41,574 bases of DNA from Candidatus Oscillibacter excrementavium (lineage in GTDB: Bacteria > Bacillota > Clostridia > Oscillospirales > Oscillospiraceae): NCBI GenBank assembly GCA_019118505.1, contig DWYU01000155.1, positions 1-41,574 of the forward strand. The letters are read 5' to 3'. Below are positions 7,657 through 15,985 of this stretch, one piece after another. Position 1 is the stretch's first letter; every line of letters starts with the position of its first letter. The position numbers were made by a program, and so were the translations under genes. The notes under the pieces were generated by a model that did not search any database, had not been told where the DNA came from, and saw nothing but the letters and a program-made list of their open reading frames with translations.

Positions 7657-8532
7657 ATGAATGCCACAAAACAAAAAATCCGACCGATGGAATGGATCAT
7701 GAACGCCGTGTTTTTCATCTGCGGCTTCGTCGCCATCGTGTTCGTGCTCTTCATCAGCATCTATCTGATCATCTCCGGGCTGCCCGCCATCCGGGAGATC
7801 GGCCTGGTGGACTTCCTGTTCGGCAGGGAGTGGGCCTCCACGGCATCGGATCCCAAGTTCGGGATCCTGCCCTTTATCCTGACCTCCATCTACGGCACCT
7901 GCGGCGCCATCATCCTGGGCGTGCCCGTGGGCTTCATGACGGCGGTGTTCCTGGCAAAAGTGGCCCCTCCCAAGCTGGCGGCCGTGGTCCGGCCGGCGGT
8001 GGACCTGCTGGCGGGCATCCCCTCCGTGGTCTACGGCCTGATCGGCATGATGGTGCTGGTCCCCGCCGTGCGCAGGGCCTTTGACCTGCCGGACGGCGCC
8101 AGCCTCTTCTGCGCCATCATCGTCCTGGCCATCATGATCCTGCCCTCCATCATCTCTGTGTCCGAGACCGCCCTGAAGGCCGTCCCCCCGGAGTACGAGG
8201 AGGCCAGCCTGGCCCTGGGCGCCACCCACATTGAGACCGTGTTCCGGGTCAGCGTGCCCGCGGCCTCCAGCGGCATCGCCGCGGCGGTGGTGCTGGGCAT
8301 CGGCCGCGCCATCGGCGAGGCCATGGCCATCATCATGGTGGCCGGCAATGTGGCCAATATGCCCTCCCTCTTCTCCAGCGTCCGGTTCCTGACCACCGCC
8401 GTGGCCAGCGAGATGGCATATGCCTCCGGCTTGCAGCGCCAGGCGCTGTACTCCATCGCCCTGGTGCTGTTCATCTTCATCATGATCATCAACATCGTTC
8501 TGAACACGCTGCTGAAGCGGAAGAAGGGGTGA
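7657..8532 (+). CDS. pstC: Phosphate ABC transporter permease PstC
   Basis: This 291-residue inner-membrane permease has six predicted helices. The first is NAVFFICGFVAIVFVLFISIYLIISG. The ABC-permease coupling loop is visible as EYEEASLALGATHIETVFRVSVPAASSGIAAAVVLGIGRAIGEAMA (the EAA motif), which contacts PstB. It forms the phosphate channel with PstA. The ribosome site (GAAAGG) is weak. The gene is followed seven bases later by pstA. PstC rather than PstA is assigned from its position and from the DLLAGIPSVVYGLIGM segment typical of PstC. Confidence 0.95.
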   Translation: MNATKQKIRPMEWIMNAVFFICGFVAIVFVLFISIYLIISGLPAIREIGLVDFLFGREWASTASDPKFGILPFILTSIYGTCGAIILGVPVGFMTAVFLAKVAPPKLAAVVRPAVDLLAGIPSVVYGLIGMMVLVPAVRRAFDLPDGASLFCAIIVLAIMILPSIISVSETALKAVPPEYEEASLALGATHIETVFRVSVPAASSGIAAAVVLGIGRAIGEAMAIIMVAGNVANMPSLFSSVRFLTTAVASEMAYASGLQRQALYSIALVLFIFIMIINIVLNTLLKRKKG

Positions 8533-8539
8533 GCGGAAT

Positions 8540-9421
8540 ATGGAAGAGAACAAAATCACCGTGCAGCCCCTCTCCGGCCGGCGCAAGGCCTATGACCGGG
8601 TGCTCCGGTTCCTGCTGTATTTCTGCGCCGGGCTGACCTGCGCCCTGCTGATCTTCATCATCGGCTATATCTTCATCCGGGGCCTGCCCCATGTGACCTG
8701 GGAGTTCCTGAGCACGGAGCCCAGCTACATCAACGACACCATCGGCATCCTGCCCAACATCGCCAACACCATTTACATCGTGGTGGTGACGCTGATCATC
8801 ATCCTGCCCCTGGGCGTGGGGGCCGCCGTGTACCTGACGGAGTACGCCAAGAACCAAAAGCTGGTGGCAGCCATCGAGTTTGCCACGGAGACCCTGACCG
8901 GCATCCCCTCCATCATCTTCGGCCTGGTGGGTATGCTGTTCTTCTGCGAGCTGCTGGGGCTCCAGGCATCCCTGCTGGCCGGCTCCCTGACGCTGGTCAT
9001 CGCCACCATCCCCACCATCATCCGCACCACCCAGGAGTCTCTGAAGACGGTGCCCCAGTCCTACCGGGAGGCCTCCCTGGGCCTGGGAGCCGGCAAGTGG
9101 CACATGATCCGCACCGTGGTGCTGCCCTCCTCCATCGACGGCATCGTCACCGGCTGCATCCTGGCCATCGGCCGCATCGTGGGCGAGAGCGCGGCCCTGC
9201 TGTTCACCGCCGGCATGGGCATGAGCATGAACAACTTTTTCGGCTCCGTCAGCAACTTCATGCATTCCTCCGGCTCCAGCCTGACAGTGGCCCTGTATGT
9301 GTACGCCCGGGAGCGGGCGGAGTTCGACGTGGCCTTTGCCATCGCCGCCATTTTGATGCTGCTGACCCTGATCATCAACCTGGCCGCCAGCCTGGTGGGC
9401 CGGAAACTGAAGAAAAAATAA
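8540..9421 (+). CDS. pstA: Phosphate ABC transporter permease PstA
   Basis: This 293-residue permease has six membrane segments. It has the PstA-type entrance MLFFCELLG after [12 protein letters not shown] and the coupling loop [46 protein letters not shown]. It pairs with PstC in the Pst complex. The ORF lies seven bases after pstC and ends 14 bases before pstB, consistent with one transcript. Confidence 0.95.
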   Translation: MEENKITVQPLSGRRKAYDRVLRFLLYFCAGLTCALLIFIIGYIFIRGLPHVTWEFLSTEPSYINDTIGILPNIANTIYIVVVTLIIILPLGVGAAVYLTEYAKNQKLVAAIEFATETLTGIPSIIFGLVGMLFFCELLGLQASLLAGSLTLVIATIPTIIRTTQESLKTVPQSYREASLGLGAGKWHMIRTVVLPSSIDGIVTGCILAIGRIVGESAALLFTAGMGMSMNNFFGSVSNFMHSSGSSLTVALYVYARERAEFDVAFAIAAILMLLTLIINLAASLVGRKLKKK

Positions 9422-9435
9422 TAGGAGTGTGCCAA

Positions 9436-10191
9436 ATGTCCGCCATCATTGAAGTGAAAGATCTGAATCTGTGGTACGGGGCACACCATGCCCTGCACAG
9501 TGTGAATATCGACATCCCCGAGCATGAGATCACCGCCCTGATCGGCCCCTCCGGCTGCGGCAAGTCCACCTTCCTCAAGACCCTGGACCGGATGAATGAC
9601 CTGGTGCAGGGCGTCAAGATCAAGGGCACGGTGGCCTACCGTGGGCAGGATATCTACGCCCCCGGCGTGGACGTGACCTGGCTGCGCAAGCAGATCGGCA
9701 TGGTGTTCCAGAAGCCCAATCCCTTCCCCATGAGCATCTATGACAACGTGGCCTACGGCCCCCGGACCCACGGCATCCGCTCCCGGGCCAAGCTGGACGA
9801 GATCGTGGAGAACTCCCTCCGCGCCGCCGCCATCTGGGACGAGGTGAAGGACCGGCTGAAGAAGAGCGCCCTGGGCCTCTCCGGCGGCCAGCAGCAGCGG
9901 CTGTGCATCGCCCGGGCCCTGGCGGTGGAGCCGGAGATCCTGCTGATGGACGAGTCCACCAGCGCCCTGGACCCCATCTCCACCTCCAAGATCGAAGACC
10001 TTGCAGTGGAGCTGAAAAGCAAGTATACTGTAATCATGGTGACTCACAATATGCAGCAGGCGGCCCGTGTCTCCGACAACACGGCGTTCTTCCTGCTGGG
10101 GGATCTGGTGGAGTACGGCAAGACCGAGGTCCTGTTCTCCACCCCCACAGACAAGCGCACCGAGGATTACATTACCGGCCGGTTCGGCTAA
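9436..10191 (+). CDS. pstB: Phosphate ABC transporter ATP-binding protein PstB
   Basis: This 251-residue ATPase carries Walker [10 protein letters not shown] (about residues 39-47), the signature LSGGQQQRL, Walker [15 protein letters not shown] and the switch histidine in VTHNMQQA. Length is usual for PstB. It energises phosphate import through PstCA and, with PhoU, helps signal phosphate sufficiency to the sensor kinase. The ATG at 9436 follows ATAGGAGTG; the longer tracked ORF from 9097 is pstA in another frame. Confidence 0.97.
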   Translation: MSAIIEVKDLNLWYGAHHALHSVNIDIPEHEITALIGPSGCGKSTFLKTLDRMNDLVQGVKIKGTVAYRGQDIYAPGVDVTWLRKQIGMVFQKPNPFPMSIYDNVAYGPRTHGIRSRAKLDEIVENSLRAAAIWDEVKDRLKKSALGLSGGQQQRLCIARALAVEPEILLMDESTSALDPISTSKIEDLAVELKSKYTVIMVTHNMQQAARVSDNTAFFLLGDLVEYGKTEVLFSTPTDKRTEDYITGRFG

Positions 10192-10203
10192 GGAGGATGT
10201 CAG

Positions 10204-10851
10204 GTGAGAAACAAGTTCAGTGAGCAGCTGGAGAAGCTGCACGTGGAAATGATTCAGATGGGCGCCCTGTGCGAGGACGCCATCTCCGCCGCGGCACAGG
10301 CCCTGATGAAGGGCGACGAGGATCTGGCCCAGGCGACGGAGGACGCGGAGCGGGAGATCGACCAGAAGGAGCGGGAGGTGGAGAACCTCTGCCTGAAGCT
10401 GCTGCTGCAGCAGCAGCCGGTGGCCCGGGACCTGCGGGAGATTTCCTCCGCCCTGAAGATGATCTCCGACCTGGAGCGGATCGGCGACCAGGCGGCGGAC
10501 ATCGCCGAGCTGACCCGGTTCGTCCGCCTGCCGGAGGGCCCCGGCCGCCAGCGGATCGAGGAGATGTCCAAGGCCGTCATCCGCATGGTGACGGGCAGCG
10601 TGGACTCCTTCGTCAAGCGGGATCTGGAGCTGGCCCGGGAGGTCTGCCGGGAGGACGACCAGGTGGACGAGCTGTTCAACCAGGTGAAGAAGGAGCTGAT
10701 CGCCCTGATCGCCGCCGACGCCTCCTCCGGAGAGCTGTGGCTGGACATGATCATGGTGGCCAAGTACCTGGAGCGGATCGGCGACCACGCCACCAATGTG
10801 GCGGAGTGGGTGGAGTACTCCATCACCGGCAACCATCCCTCCAACAACTGA
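10204..10851 (+). CDS. phoU: Phosphate signalling protein PhoU
   Basis: This 215-residue all-helical protein has two PhoU repeats, each with the metal-site motif: DLERIGDQAADIAEL (about residues 91-105) and YLERIGDHATNVAEWVEY near the C-terminus. It links the Pst transporter to the sensor kinase and keeps the regulon off when phosphate is plentiful. The start is GTG at 10204, seven bases after a full AGGAGG. An ATG inside that spacer belongs to another frame. A GC-rich stem-loop follows the gene. Confidence 0.95.
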   Translation: MRNKFSEQLEKLHVEMIQMGALCEDAISAAAQALMKGDEDLAQATEDAEREIDQKEREVENLCLKLLLQQQPVARDLREISSALKMISDLERIGDQAADIAELTRFVRLPEGPGRQRIEEMSKAVIRMVTGSVDSFVKRDLELAREVCREDDQVDELFNQVKKELIALIAADASSGELWLDMIMVAKYLERIGDHATNVAEWVEYSITGNHPSNN

Positions 10852-10867
10852 GGCAGGCGACCTGCCC

Positions 10868-10900
10868 GGCACACACCGCCGCTTCCGCGGCGGCTGTGCC
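10868..10900 (+). terminator. Intercistronic hairpin after phoU
   Basis: GGCACA-CA-CCGCCGC pairs with GCGGCGG-C-TGTGCC around TTCC. No T-run follows, so it is likely an attenuating or stabilising stem between phoU and the HD-domain gene. A smaller hairpin, GCGGCC...GGCCGC, lies at 11607-11623 before the response regulator gene. Confidence 0.5.
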
Positions 10901-10946
10901 CTATCCGGCGCCGCGGGCGCAGTACGATTTGGAGGGGGGAACCGCC

Positions 10947-11606
10947 ATGCTCACCTATGAGGATGTGAAAAAGGACCCGGCGGTCCGGACCTATATCCAG
11001 CGGGCCGACGAGTCCCTGGTTGCCCTGGGCTATACCGAGCACAGCTTTGCCCATGTGACGCTGGTGGCGGAGAATGCGGCCTACATTCTCTCCACCCTGG
11101 GGTATCCGGAGCGGACGGTGGAGGTGGCGAAGATCGCCGGCTTCCTCCACGACATCGGCAACCTGGTGAACCGCATCGACCACTCCCAGTCCGGGGCCGT
11201 CATGGCCTTCCGCATCCTGGACAACATGGACTGCGACCCGGAGGAGATCGCCACCATCGTCACCGCCATCGGCAACCACGACGAGGGCACCGGGATGCCG
11301 GTGAACGCCGTGGCGGCGGCGCTGATCCTGGCGGACAAGTCCGACGTCCGCCGCAGCCGGGTCCGGAATCCGGATCCGGCCAGCTTTGACATCCATGACC
11401 GGGTGAACTACTCGGTGAAAAAGTCCAGGCTGAAGATCAACGAGGAGCACTCGCTCATCAAGCTGAAGCTGTCCGTGGATACCAAGTACGGCTCTGTCAT
11501 GGAGTATTTTGAGATTTTCATGGACCGGATGATCCTCTGCCGGAAGGCGGCGGAGCGTCTGGGCCTGCAATTCAAGCTGATGATCAACGAACAGCAGCTG
11601 ATCTGA
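10947..11606 (+). CDS. HD-domain phosphohydrolase in the pho operon
   Basis: This 219-residue cytoplasmic protein has HD-superfamily metal ligands: a histidine in YTEHSFAHV (about residues 31-39), the HD pair in FLHDIGN, then RIDHSQSGA, GNHDEGT and the later aspartate in LADKSDVRR. The C-terminal third, from VNYSVKKSR, is alpha/beta with no motif I know. It lacks the HD-GYP signature, so a cyclic-di-GMP role is not indicated; a phosphatase or phosphodiesterase on some small phosphorylated molecule is the family expectation. The start follows GGAGGGGGG. Its place between phoU and the two-component genes suggests a role in phosphate physiology, which is an inference. Confidence 0.75.
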   Translation: MLTYEDVKKDPAVRTYIQRADESLVALGYTEHSFAHVTLVAENAAYILSTLGYPERTVEVAKIAGFLHDIGNLVNRIDHSQSGAVMAFRILDNMDCDPEEIATIVTAIGNHDEGTGMPVNAVAAALILADKSDVRRSRVRNPDPASFDIHDRVNYSVKKSRLKINEEHSLIKLKLSVDTKYGSVMEYFEIFMDRMILCRKAAERLGLQFKLMINEQQLI

Positions 11607-11672
11607 GCGGCCGGAGCGGCCGCCCCTCCGCCCTTCCAGTGGGGCGGGAGACTGAAATTTGGAGGGATGACT

Positions 11673-12341
11673 GTGATCTATCTGCTGGAGGATGACGACA
11701 GTATCCGGGATTTTGTGATCTACACCCTGAACAGCCAGGGCATGGAGGCCAAGGGCTTTCCGCTGCCCTCCCTGTTCTGGCAGGCCGTGGGGGAGCAGCT
11801 GCCCTCCCTGGTGCTGCTGGATATCATGCTGCCGGAGGAGGACGGCCTCTCTGTTTTGAAAAAGCTCCGCGCCGCTCCCCGCACCGCAAAGCTGCCGGTG
11901 ATCATGCTGACGGCCAAGGGCACGGAGTACGACAAGGTGATCGGCCTGGACGGCGGCGCCGACGACTATGTGGCCAAGCCCTTCGGCATGATGGAGCTGC
12001 TCTCCCGCATCCGGGCGCTGCTGCGGCGGACGGAGACGGAGAACGGCATTCTCCGCTGCGGCATTCTGGAGGTGGATCCGGGCCAGCACATCGTCCGGGT
12101 CCGGGGACAGGAGACCACCCTGACCCAGAAGGAGTTCGAGGTGCTGTGCCTGCTGCTGCGGAACCCGGGGCAGGTGCTGTCCCGGGAGCAGCTGATCGAA
12201 AACGTCTGGGGCTACGCCTTCACCGGCGAGAGCCGGACGGTGGACGTCCATGTGCGGACCCTCCGCCAGAAGCTGGGAGAGGCCGGGGCATACATCGAGA
12301 CCGTCCGGGGCTATGGCTACAAGATCAGCACGGTGAGCTGA
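11673..12341 (+). CDS. phoP: PhoP/PhoB-type response regulator
   Basis: This OmpR-family regulator of about 222 residues has a receiver domain with the acidic pocket LLEDDDS, the phospho-acceptor aspartate in LVLLDIMLPEEDG, the threonine region MLTAKG and the lysine of YVAKPF. A C-terminal winged helix ends DVHVRTLRQKLGEAGAYIETVRGYGYKIS. The tracked ATG (11667) directly touches GGAGGG with no spacer. The GTG at 11673 gives proper spacing and the usual first residues, so I prefer it. It should bind the 11-bp-spaced TTAACA-type repeats found at 6572 and 37325. The phosphate assignment rests on operon context. Confidence 0.9.
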   Translation: MIYLLEDDDSIRDFVIYTLNSQGMEAKGFPLPSLFWQAVGEQLPSLVLLDIMLPEEDGLSVLKKLRAAPRTAKLPVIMLTAKGTEYDKVIGLDGGADDYVAKPFGMMELLSRIRALLRRTETENGILRCGILEVDPGQHIVRVRGQETTLTQKEFEVLCLLLRNPGQVLSREQLIENVWGYAFTGESRTVDVHVRTLRQKLGEAGAYIETVRGYGYKISTVS

Positions 12342-12359
12342 CCGGGGGCTGGAGGCGAC

Positions 12360-14021
12360 ATGACGAAACGGATTTTTCGGTCCATCCTGGCGGTGTCCCT
12401 GGCGGTGCTGCTGGCCAGCCTGGTGCTGATCGTGGGAGTGCTCCACGGCTATTTCCAGGACCGGGTGGCGGACGAGCTGGAGAGCCTGGCGGAGTACATC
12501 GCCCACGGCGTGGAGGAGACCGGCGCGGATTATCTCTCGGAGGATCTGCCCGGCAGCTACCGGGTCACCTGGGTGGACGCGGACGGCGCCGTGCTCTTCG
12601 ACAACCGGGAGGACCCGGCCAAAATGGAGAACCACGCCCAGCGGGAGGAGATCCGGGAGGCGATGACCCTGGGCAAGGGCCAGGCGGCCCGCTATTCCGA
12701 CACCCTCTCCCAGCAGACGCTGTATGTGGCTCAGCGGCTGGCCGACGGCACGGTGCTGCGGGTGTCCAGCACCCAGTACTCCGTCTGGATGCTGGTGCTG
12801 CAGGCGCTGCAGCCGGTGGCGCTGATGATGCTGCTGGCCTTCGTCCTGGCCATGGCGCTGGCCTCCCGGGTGTCCCGGCAGCTGGTGGAGCCCATCAACA
12901 ACATCGACCTGAATGACCCCGCCGGCGGCGAGACCTATGAGGAGCTGACGCCGCTGCTGTCCAAGCTCCGGAGCCAGCAGCGGCAGATCCAGCGGCAGAT
13001 GCGGGATCTGAAACGCCGGCAGGAGGAGTTCGTGGCCATCACGGAGAACATGAGCGAGGGCTTCCTGGTGATCGACCAGGAGACCCGGGTGCTGACCTAC
13101 AACTCCGCCGTGCTGCGGCTGCTGTACGCCCAGCCCCCCGCCGAGGAGGGGGAGAGCGTCTACGCCCTGGACCGGGAGGCGGGCTTCCGCCACTGCGTGG
13201 AGGAGGCCCTGGCCGGCCGGCGGTGCGAGCAGCTGCTGGAAAAGGACGATGACTGCCGCCAGATCATCGTCAGCCCGGTGGAGCAGGACGGCCAGATCGT
13301 GGGCGCGGTGCTGGTGATCCTGGACGTGACGGAGAAGGAGCAGCGGGAGCGGCTGCGGCGGGAGTTCACCGCCAACGTGTCCCACGAGCTGAAGACACCT
13401 CTGACCTCCATCCTGGGCACGGCGGAGATCCTGCAAAACGGCCTGGTGAAGCCGGAGGACATCCCCCACTTTGCCGGGAATATCCACCGGGAGACGGAGC
13501 GGCTCATCGGGCTGGTGAACGACATCATCAAGCTGTCCCGCCTGGACGAGGGCGGCGGCCTGGGCCAGTGGGAGACCGTGGACCTGTATGAGGAGGCGCG
13601 GGCCGTGCTGGAACAGCTGGCCCCGGCGGCCCGGCGCAAGCAGGTGACCACCCGTCTCCAGGGCGGCCAGACCCTGGTGCGGGGAGTGCCCCAGATCGTG
13701 GAGGAGATCGTCTACAACCTCTGCGACAACGCCATCGCATACAACCGACCGGACGGCAGCGTCACCGTCACGGTGGAGGACACCGCCTCCGGCCCCCGGA
13801 TCACAGTGGCGGACACCGGCATCGGCATCCCCCGGGAGGCCCAGGGCCGGGTGTTCGAGCGGTTCTACCGGGTGGACAAGAGCCACTCCTCCGGCGGCAC
13901 GGGGCTGGGGCTCTCCATTGTCAAGCACGGGGCCGCTTACCTGGGGGCCCAGGTGGAGCTCCACAGCGAGCCGGGCCACGGCAGCACCTTCATCCTGACC
14001 TTTCCCAAAATCGAGGAATGA
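12360..14021 (+). CDS. phoR: PhoR-type sensor histidine kinase
   Basis: This 553-residue membrane kinase has helix 1 at about residues 8-27, an extracytoplasmic sensor of about 110 residues, helix 2 (VALMMLLAFVLAMALAS), a juxtamembrane helix, a PAS-like segment (AITENMSEGFLVIDQETRVLTYN), the H-box FTANVSHELKTPLTSILG with the phosphorylated histidine, the N-box NLCDNAIAYN, G1 DTGIGIP, F-box FERFYRVDKSHS and G2 GGTGLGLSIVKH. All catalytic boxes are intact. It is the partner of the upstream response regulator and ends the phosphate operon. No terminator follows, so readthrough into the ABC-F leader is possible. Confidence 0.92.
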   Translation: MTKRIFRSILAVSLAVLLASLVLIVGVLHGYFQDRVADELESLAEYIAHGVEETGADYLSEDLPGSYRVTWVDADGAVLFDNREDPAKMENHAQREEIREAMTLGKGQAARYSDTLSQQTLYVAQRLADGTVLRVSSTQYSVWMLVLQALQPVALMMLLAFVLAMALASRVSRQLVEPINNIDLNDPAGGETYEELTPLLSKLRSQQRQIQRQMRDLKRRQEEFVAITENMSEGFLVIDQETRVLTYNSAVLRLLYAQPPAEEGESVYALDREAGFRHCVEEALAGRRCEQLLEKDDDCRQIIVSPVEQDGQIVGAVLVILDVTEKEQRERLRREFTANVSHELKTPLTSILGTAEILQNGLVKPEDIPHFAGNIHRETERLIGLVNDIIKLSRLDEGGGLGQWETVDLYEEARAVLEQLAPAARRKQVTTRLQGGQTLVRGVPQIVEEIVYNLCDNAIAYNRPDGSVTVTVEDTASGPRITVADTGIGIPREAQGRVFERFYRVDKSHSSGGTGLGLSIVKHGAAYLGAQVELHSEPGHGSTFILTFPKIEE

Positions 14022-14025
14022 GGGG

Positions 14026-14054
14026 TTGCAATCCCGGCGGGAGTGTGCTAGGAT
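14026..14054 (+). promoter_or_regulatory. Promoter of the ABC-F leader
   Basis: TTGCAA, 17 bases and TAGGAT, with an extended -10 TG dinucleotide (TGCTAGGAT). The predicted start near 14061 gives a leader of about 330 bases. Confidence 0.65.
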
Positions 14055-14090
14055 AGCCGGAGATTGATTCAGAATTGGAGGGGTGCGCGG

Positions 14091-14102
14091 ATGCGGATCT
14101 GA
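14091..14102 (+). CDS. Three-codon regulatory uORF in the ABC-F leader
   Basis: ATG CGG ATC TGA (Met-Arg-Ile) follows a full GGAGGGG with a 7-base spacer, as good as any ribosome site in the window, and lies about 30 bases after the predicted transcription start. Very short uORFs of this kind are known in leaders of ABC-F resistance genes, where antibiotic-stalled ribosomes change leader folding. That this uORF is translated and regulates is an inference from the layout. Confidence 0.65.
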   Translation: MRI

Positions 14103-14236
14103 CTTTCATTGTTTTGGTATCGGGAACTGCCGCGGCGGAGACGCCGCCGGATTCGCCGTGCCATCACAGGGAAGGCAGACCGCTGAACGCACCCAGGGGT
14201 CCCACAGCCCCGGAGACGGGGCGGGTGGCATATGCC

Positions 14237-14276
14237 CGGCCGCGGGAGAGGTCTGCTCTCCCGCGGCCGTTTTTTG
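14237..14276 (+). terminator. Leader terminator (attenuator) upstream of the ABC-F gene
   Basis: CGGCCGCGGGAGAG, a 5-base loop and the exact 14-base complement are followed by six T residues. This is one of the strongest intrinsic terminators in the window, yet it sits 115 bases upstream of the coding start. The palindrome GCCGCGGC at 14129-14136 can pair with the 5' arm, so an antiterminator form is possible. Confidence 0.85.
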
Positions 14277-14391
14277 CTGTGCAAACGCGTGCCGCATCGC
14301 AAAAACAGAGAGGACACGCCTGCGTGGTGGCCCAGCCGGAGTTCCCGGCGGACCGGGTTCCACGCGGAGCTGTGGAAAGGAGGAATGCGAC

Positions 14392-15885
14392 ATGTCGATG
14401 ATCGACGTCTCCAATCTGACGTTTGGATATGAGGGCAGCCCGGAGCTGGTCTTTGACCATGTGAGCTTCCAGATCGACACAGACTGGAAGCTGGGCTTTA
14501 CCGGCCGGAACGGCCGGGGAAAGACCACCTTCCTGCGGCTGCTCCAGGGGAAGTACCCCTACAGCGGAACCATCTCCGCCTCCGTGGCGTTTGAGTACTT
14601 CCCCTATGAGGTGACGGACCTGTCCCGGCCGGGGCTGGAGGTGGTGCGGGAGATCGCACCGGAGGCGGAGGACTGGGAGATCCAGCGGGAGCTGGGCCTG
14701 CTGGACCTGGCGGAGGAGGCTCTGGAGCGGCCATTCGGCCAGCTCTCCAACGGGGAGCGGACCAAGGTGCTGCTGGCGGCCCTGTTTTTGAAGGAGAACG
14801 CCTTTCTGCTGATCGACGAGCCCACCAACCATCTGGACCTGGAGGGGCGGCGGAAGCTGGGGCACTATCTGGCCCGGAAGCGGGGCTTCCTGCTGGTGTC
14901 CCATGACCGGGGGTTTCTGGACCAGTGCGTGGACCACATCCTGGCCATCAACCGGACCCATATCGAGATCCAGCGGGGGAACTTCTCCTCCTGGTGGGAG
15001 AACCGCCAGCGGCAGGACGCCTTTGAGCTGGCCCGGCAGGAGAAGCTGCAAAAGGACATCGGCCGGCTGACGGCGTCCGCCCGCCGGGCTTCCGGCTGGT
15101 CAGACCGGACGGAGAAGAGCAAGTTCGGCGTGGACAAGACCGGCGCCAAGGCGGCGGACCGGGGGTTTGTGGGCCACAAGGCCGCCAAGCTGATGCAGCG
15201 GTCCAAATCCATCCAGCGCCGCCGGGAGGAGGCGGTGGAGGAGAAGCGGCAGCTGCTGCGGGATCTGGAGCGGCAGGAGACCCTGGCGGTGACGCCCCTG
15301 CCCTGTCGGCCGGGGACCCGGCTGGCGGAGTTCCGGGACGCGGCGGTCTATTATGACGGCCGCACCGTCTGTCAAGGCGTCACCTTTGAGGTGCTGGCGG
15401 GGGAGCGGATCGCCCTTCAGGGGGGAAACGGGTGCGGCAAGTCCAGCCTGCTGAAGCTGCTGCTGGGGGAGGACATCCCCCACAGCGGCACCGTGGAGAC
15501 CATGAGCGGCCTGGTGATCTCCTATGTGAGCCAGAGCACGGATCACCTGCGGGGCAGCCTGACGGACTTCGCCCGGGACCAGGGCCTGGACGGCAGCCGG
15601 TTCCGCACCATCCTGCGGAAGCTGGACTTCCCCCGGGAGCAGTTTGAGCGGAATCTGGAGGACTACAGCAGCGGCCAGAAGAAAAAGGTGCTGCTGGCCG
15701 CCAGCCTCTGCGCCCAGGCCCACCTGTATGTGTGGGACGAGCCCCTGAACTTCATCGATGTCATCTCCCGGATGCAGGTGGAGGACCTGCTGCTGGCCTG
15801 CCGGCCCACGCTGCTGTTCGTGGAGCACGACGCCTGCTTTTGTGAGAAGATCGCCACCCGGCGGATCCAGGTGACCCGGGCGTGA
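14392..15885 (+). CDS. ABC-F ribosomal protection protein, Lsa/CplR-like
   Basis: This 497-residue soluble protein has two ATPase cassettes and no membrane segment. Cassette 1 has GRNGRGKTTF, LSNGERTKVLLA and LLIDEPTNHLDLE; cassette 2 has GGNGCGKSS, YSSGQKKKVLLAA and YVWDEPLNFIDV. The charged linker between them is the ribosome-reaching arm. The N-terminus MSMIDVSNLTFGYEG and IDTDWKLGFTGRNGRGKTTF resemble Lsa-type proteins, which dislodge lincosamides, pleuromutilins and streptogramin A from the 50S subunit. ATG at 14392 follows AAAGGAGG; the frame stays open to 14083 but that part is leader RNA. The antibiotic profile cannot be read from sequence. Confidence 0.88.
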   Translation: MSMIDVSNLTFGYEGSPELVFDHVSFQIDTDWKLGFTGRNGRGKTTFLRLLQGKYPYSGTISASVAFEYFPYEVTDLSRPGLEVVREIAPEAEDWEIQRELGLLDLAEEALERPFGQLSNGERTKVLLAALFLKENAFLLIDEPTNHLDLEGRRKLGHYLARKRGFLLVSHDRGFLDQCVDHILAINRTHIEIQRGNFSSWWENRQRQDAFELARQEKLQKDIGRLTASARRASGWSDRTEKSKFGVDKTGAKAADRGFVGHKAAKLMQRSKSIQRRREEAVEEKRQLLRDLERQETLAVTPLPCRPGTRLAEFRDAAVYYDGRTVCQGVTFEVLAGERIALQGGNGCGKSSLLKLLLGEDIPHSGTVETMSGLVISYVSQSTDHLRGSLTDFARDQGLDGSRFRTILRKLDFPREQFERNLEDYSSGQKKKVLLAASLCAQAHLYVWDEPLNFIDVISRMQVEDLLLACRPTLLFVEHDACFCEKIATRRIQVTRA

Positions 15886-15892
15886 GCACGTG

Positions 15893-15929
15893 AAAAAAAG
15901 GGCGCATCCCACAGATGGGATGCGCCCTT
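15893..15929 (-). terminator. Terminator of the cysteine desulfurase-MATE-rlmA operon
   Basis: AAGGGCGCATCCCA and its complement form a 14-bp stem around a 4-base loop. The T-run (seven) lies on the minus strand after the stem, so it ends the leftward operon. It may also act on the plus-strand ABC-F transcript. Confidence 0.8.
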
Positions 15930-15985
15930 GAATGGATAAAAGACGATTTTGCAGAAAAGGGAAATTACTTGTCAGCCATTCTGCA

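Noticed and set aside
10254-13979. 1241-residue minus-strand ORF opposite phoU, HD gene, phoP and phoR
   Set aside because: It mirrors well-supported genes, is rich in His/Gln/Gly/Leu as GC-rich antisense frames are, and has no ribosome site or domain.
14083-14391. N-terminal extension of the ABC-F protein from GTG 14083
   Set aside because: The frame is open, but the region contains the terminator and leader. The family N-terminus and a good ribosome site are at 14392.
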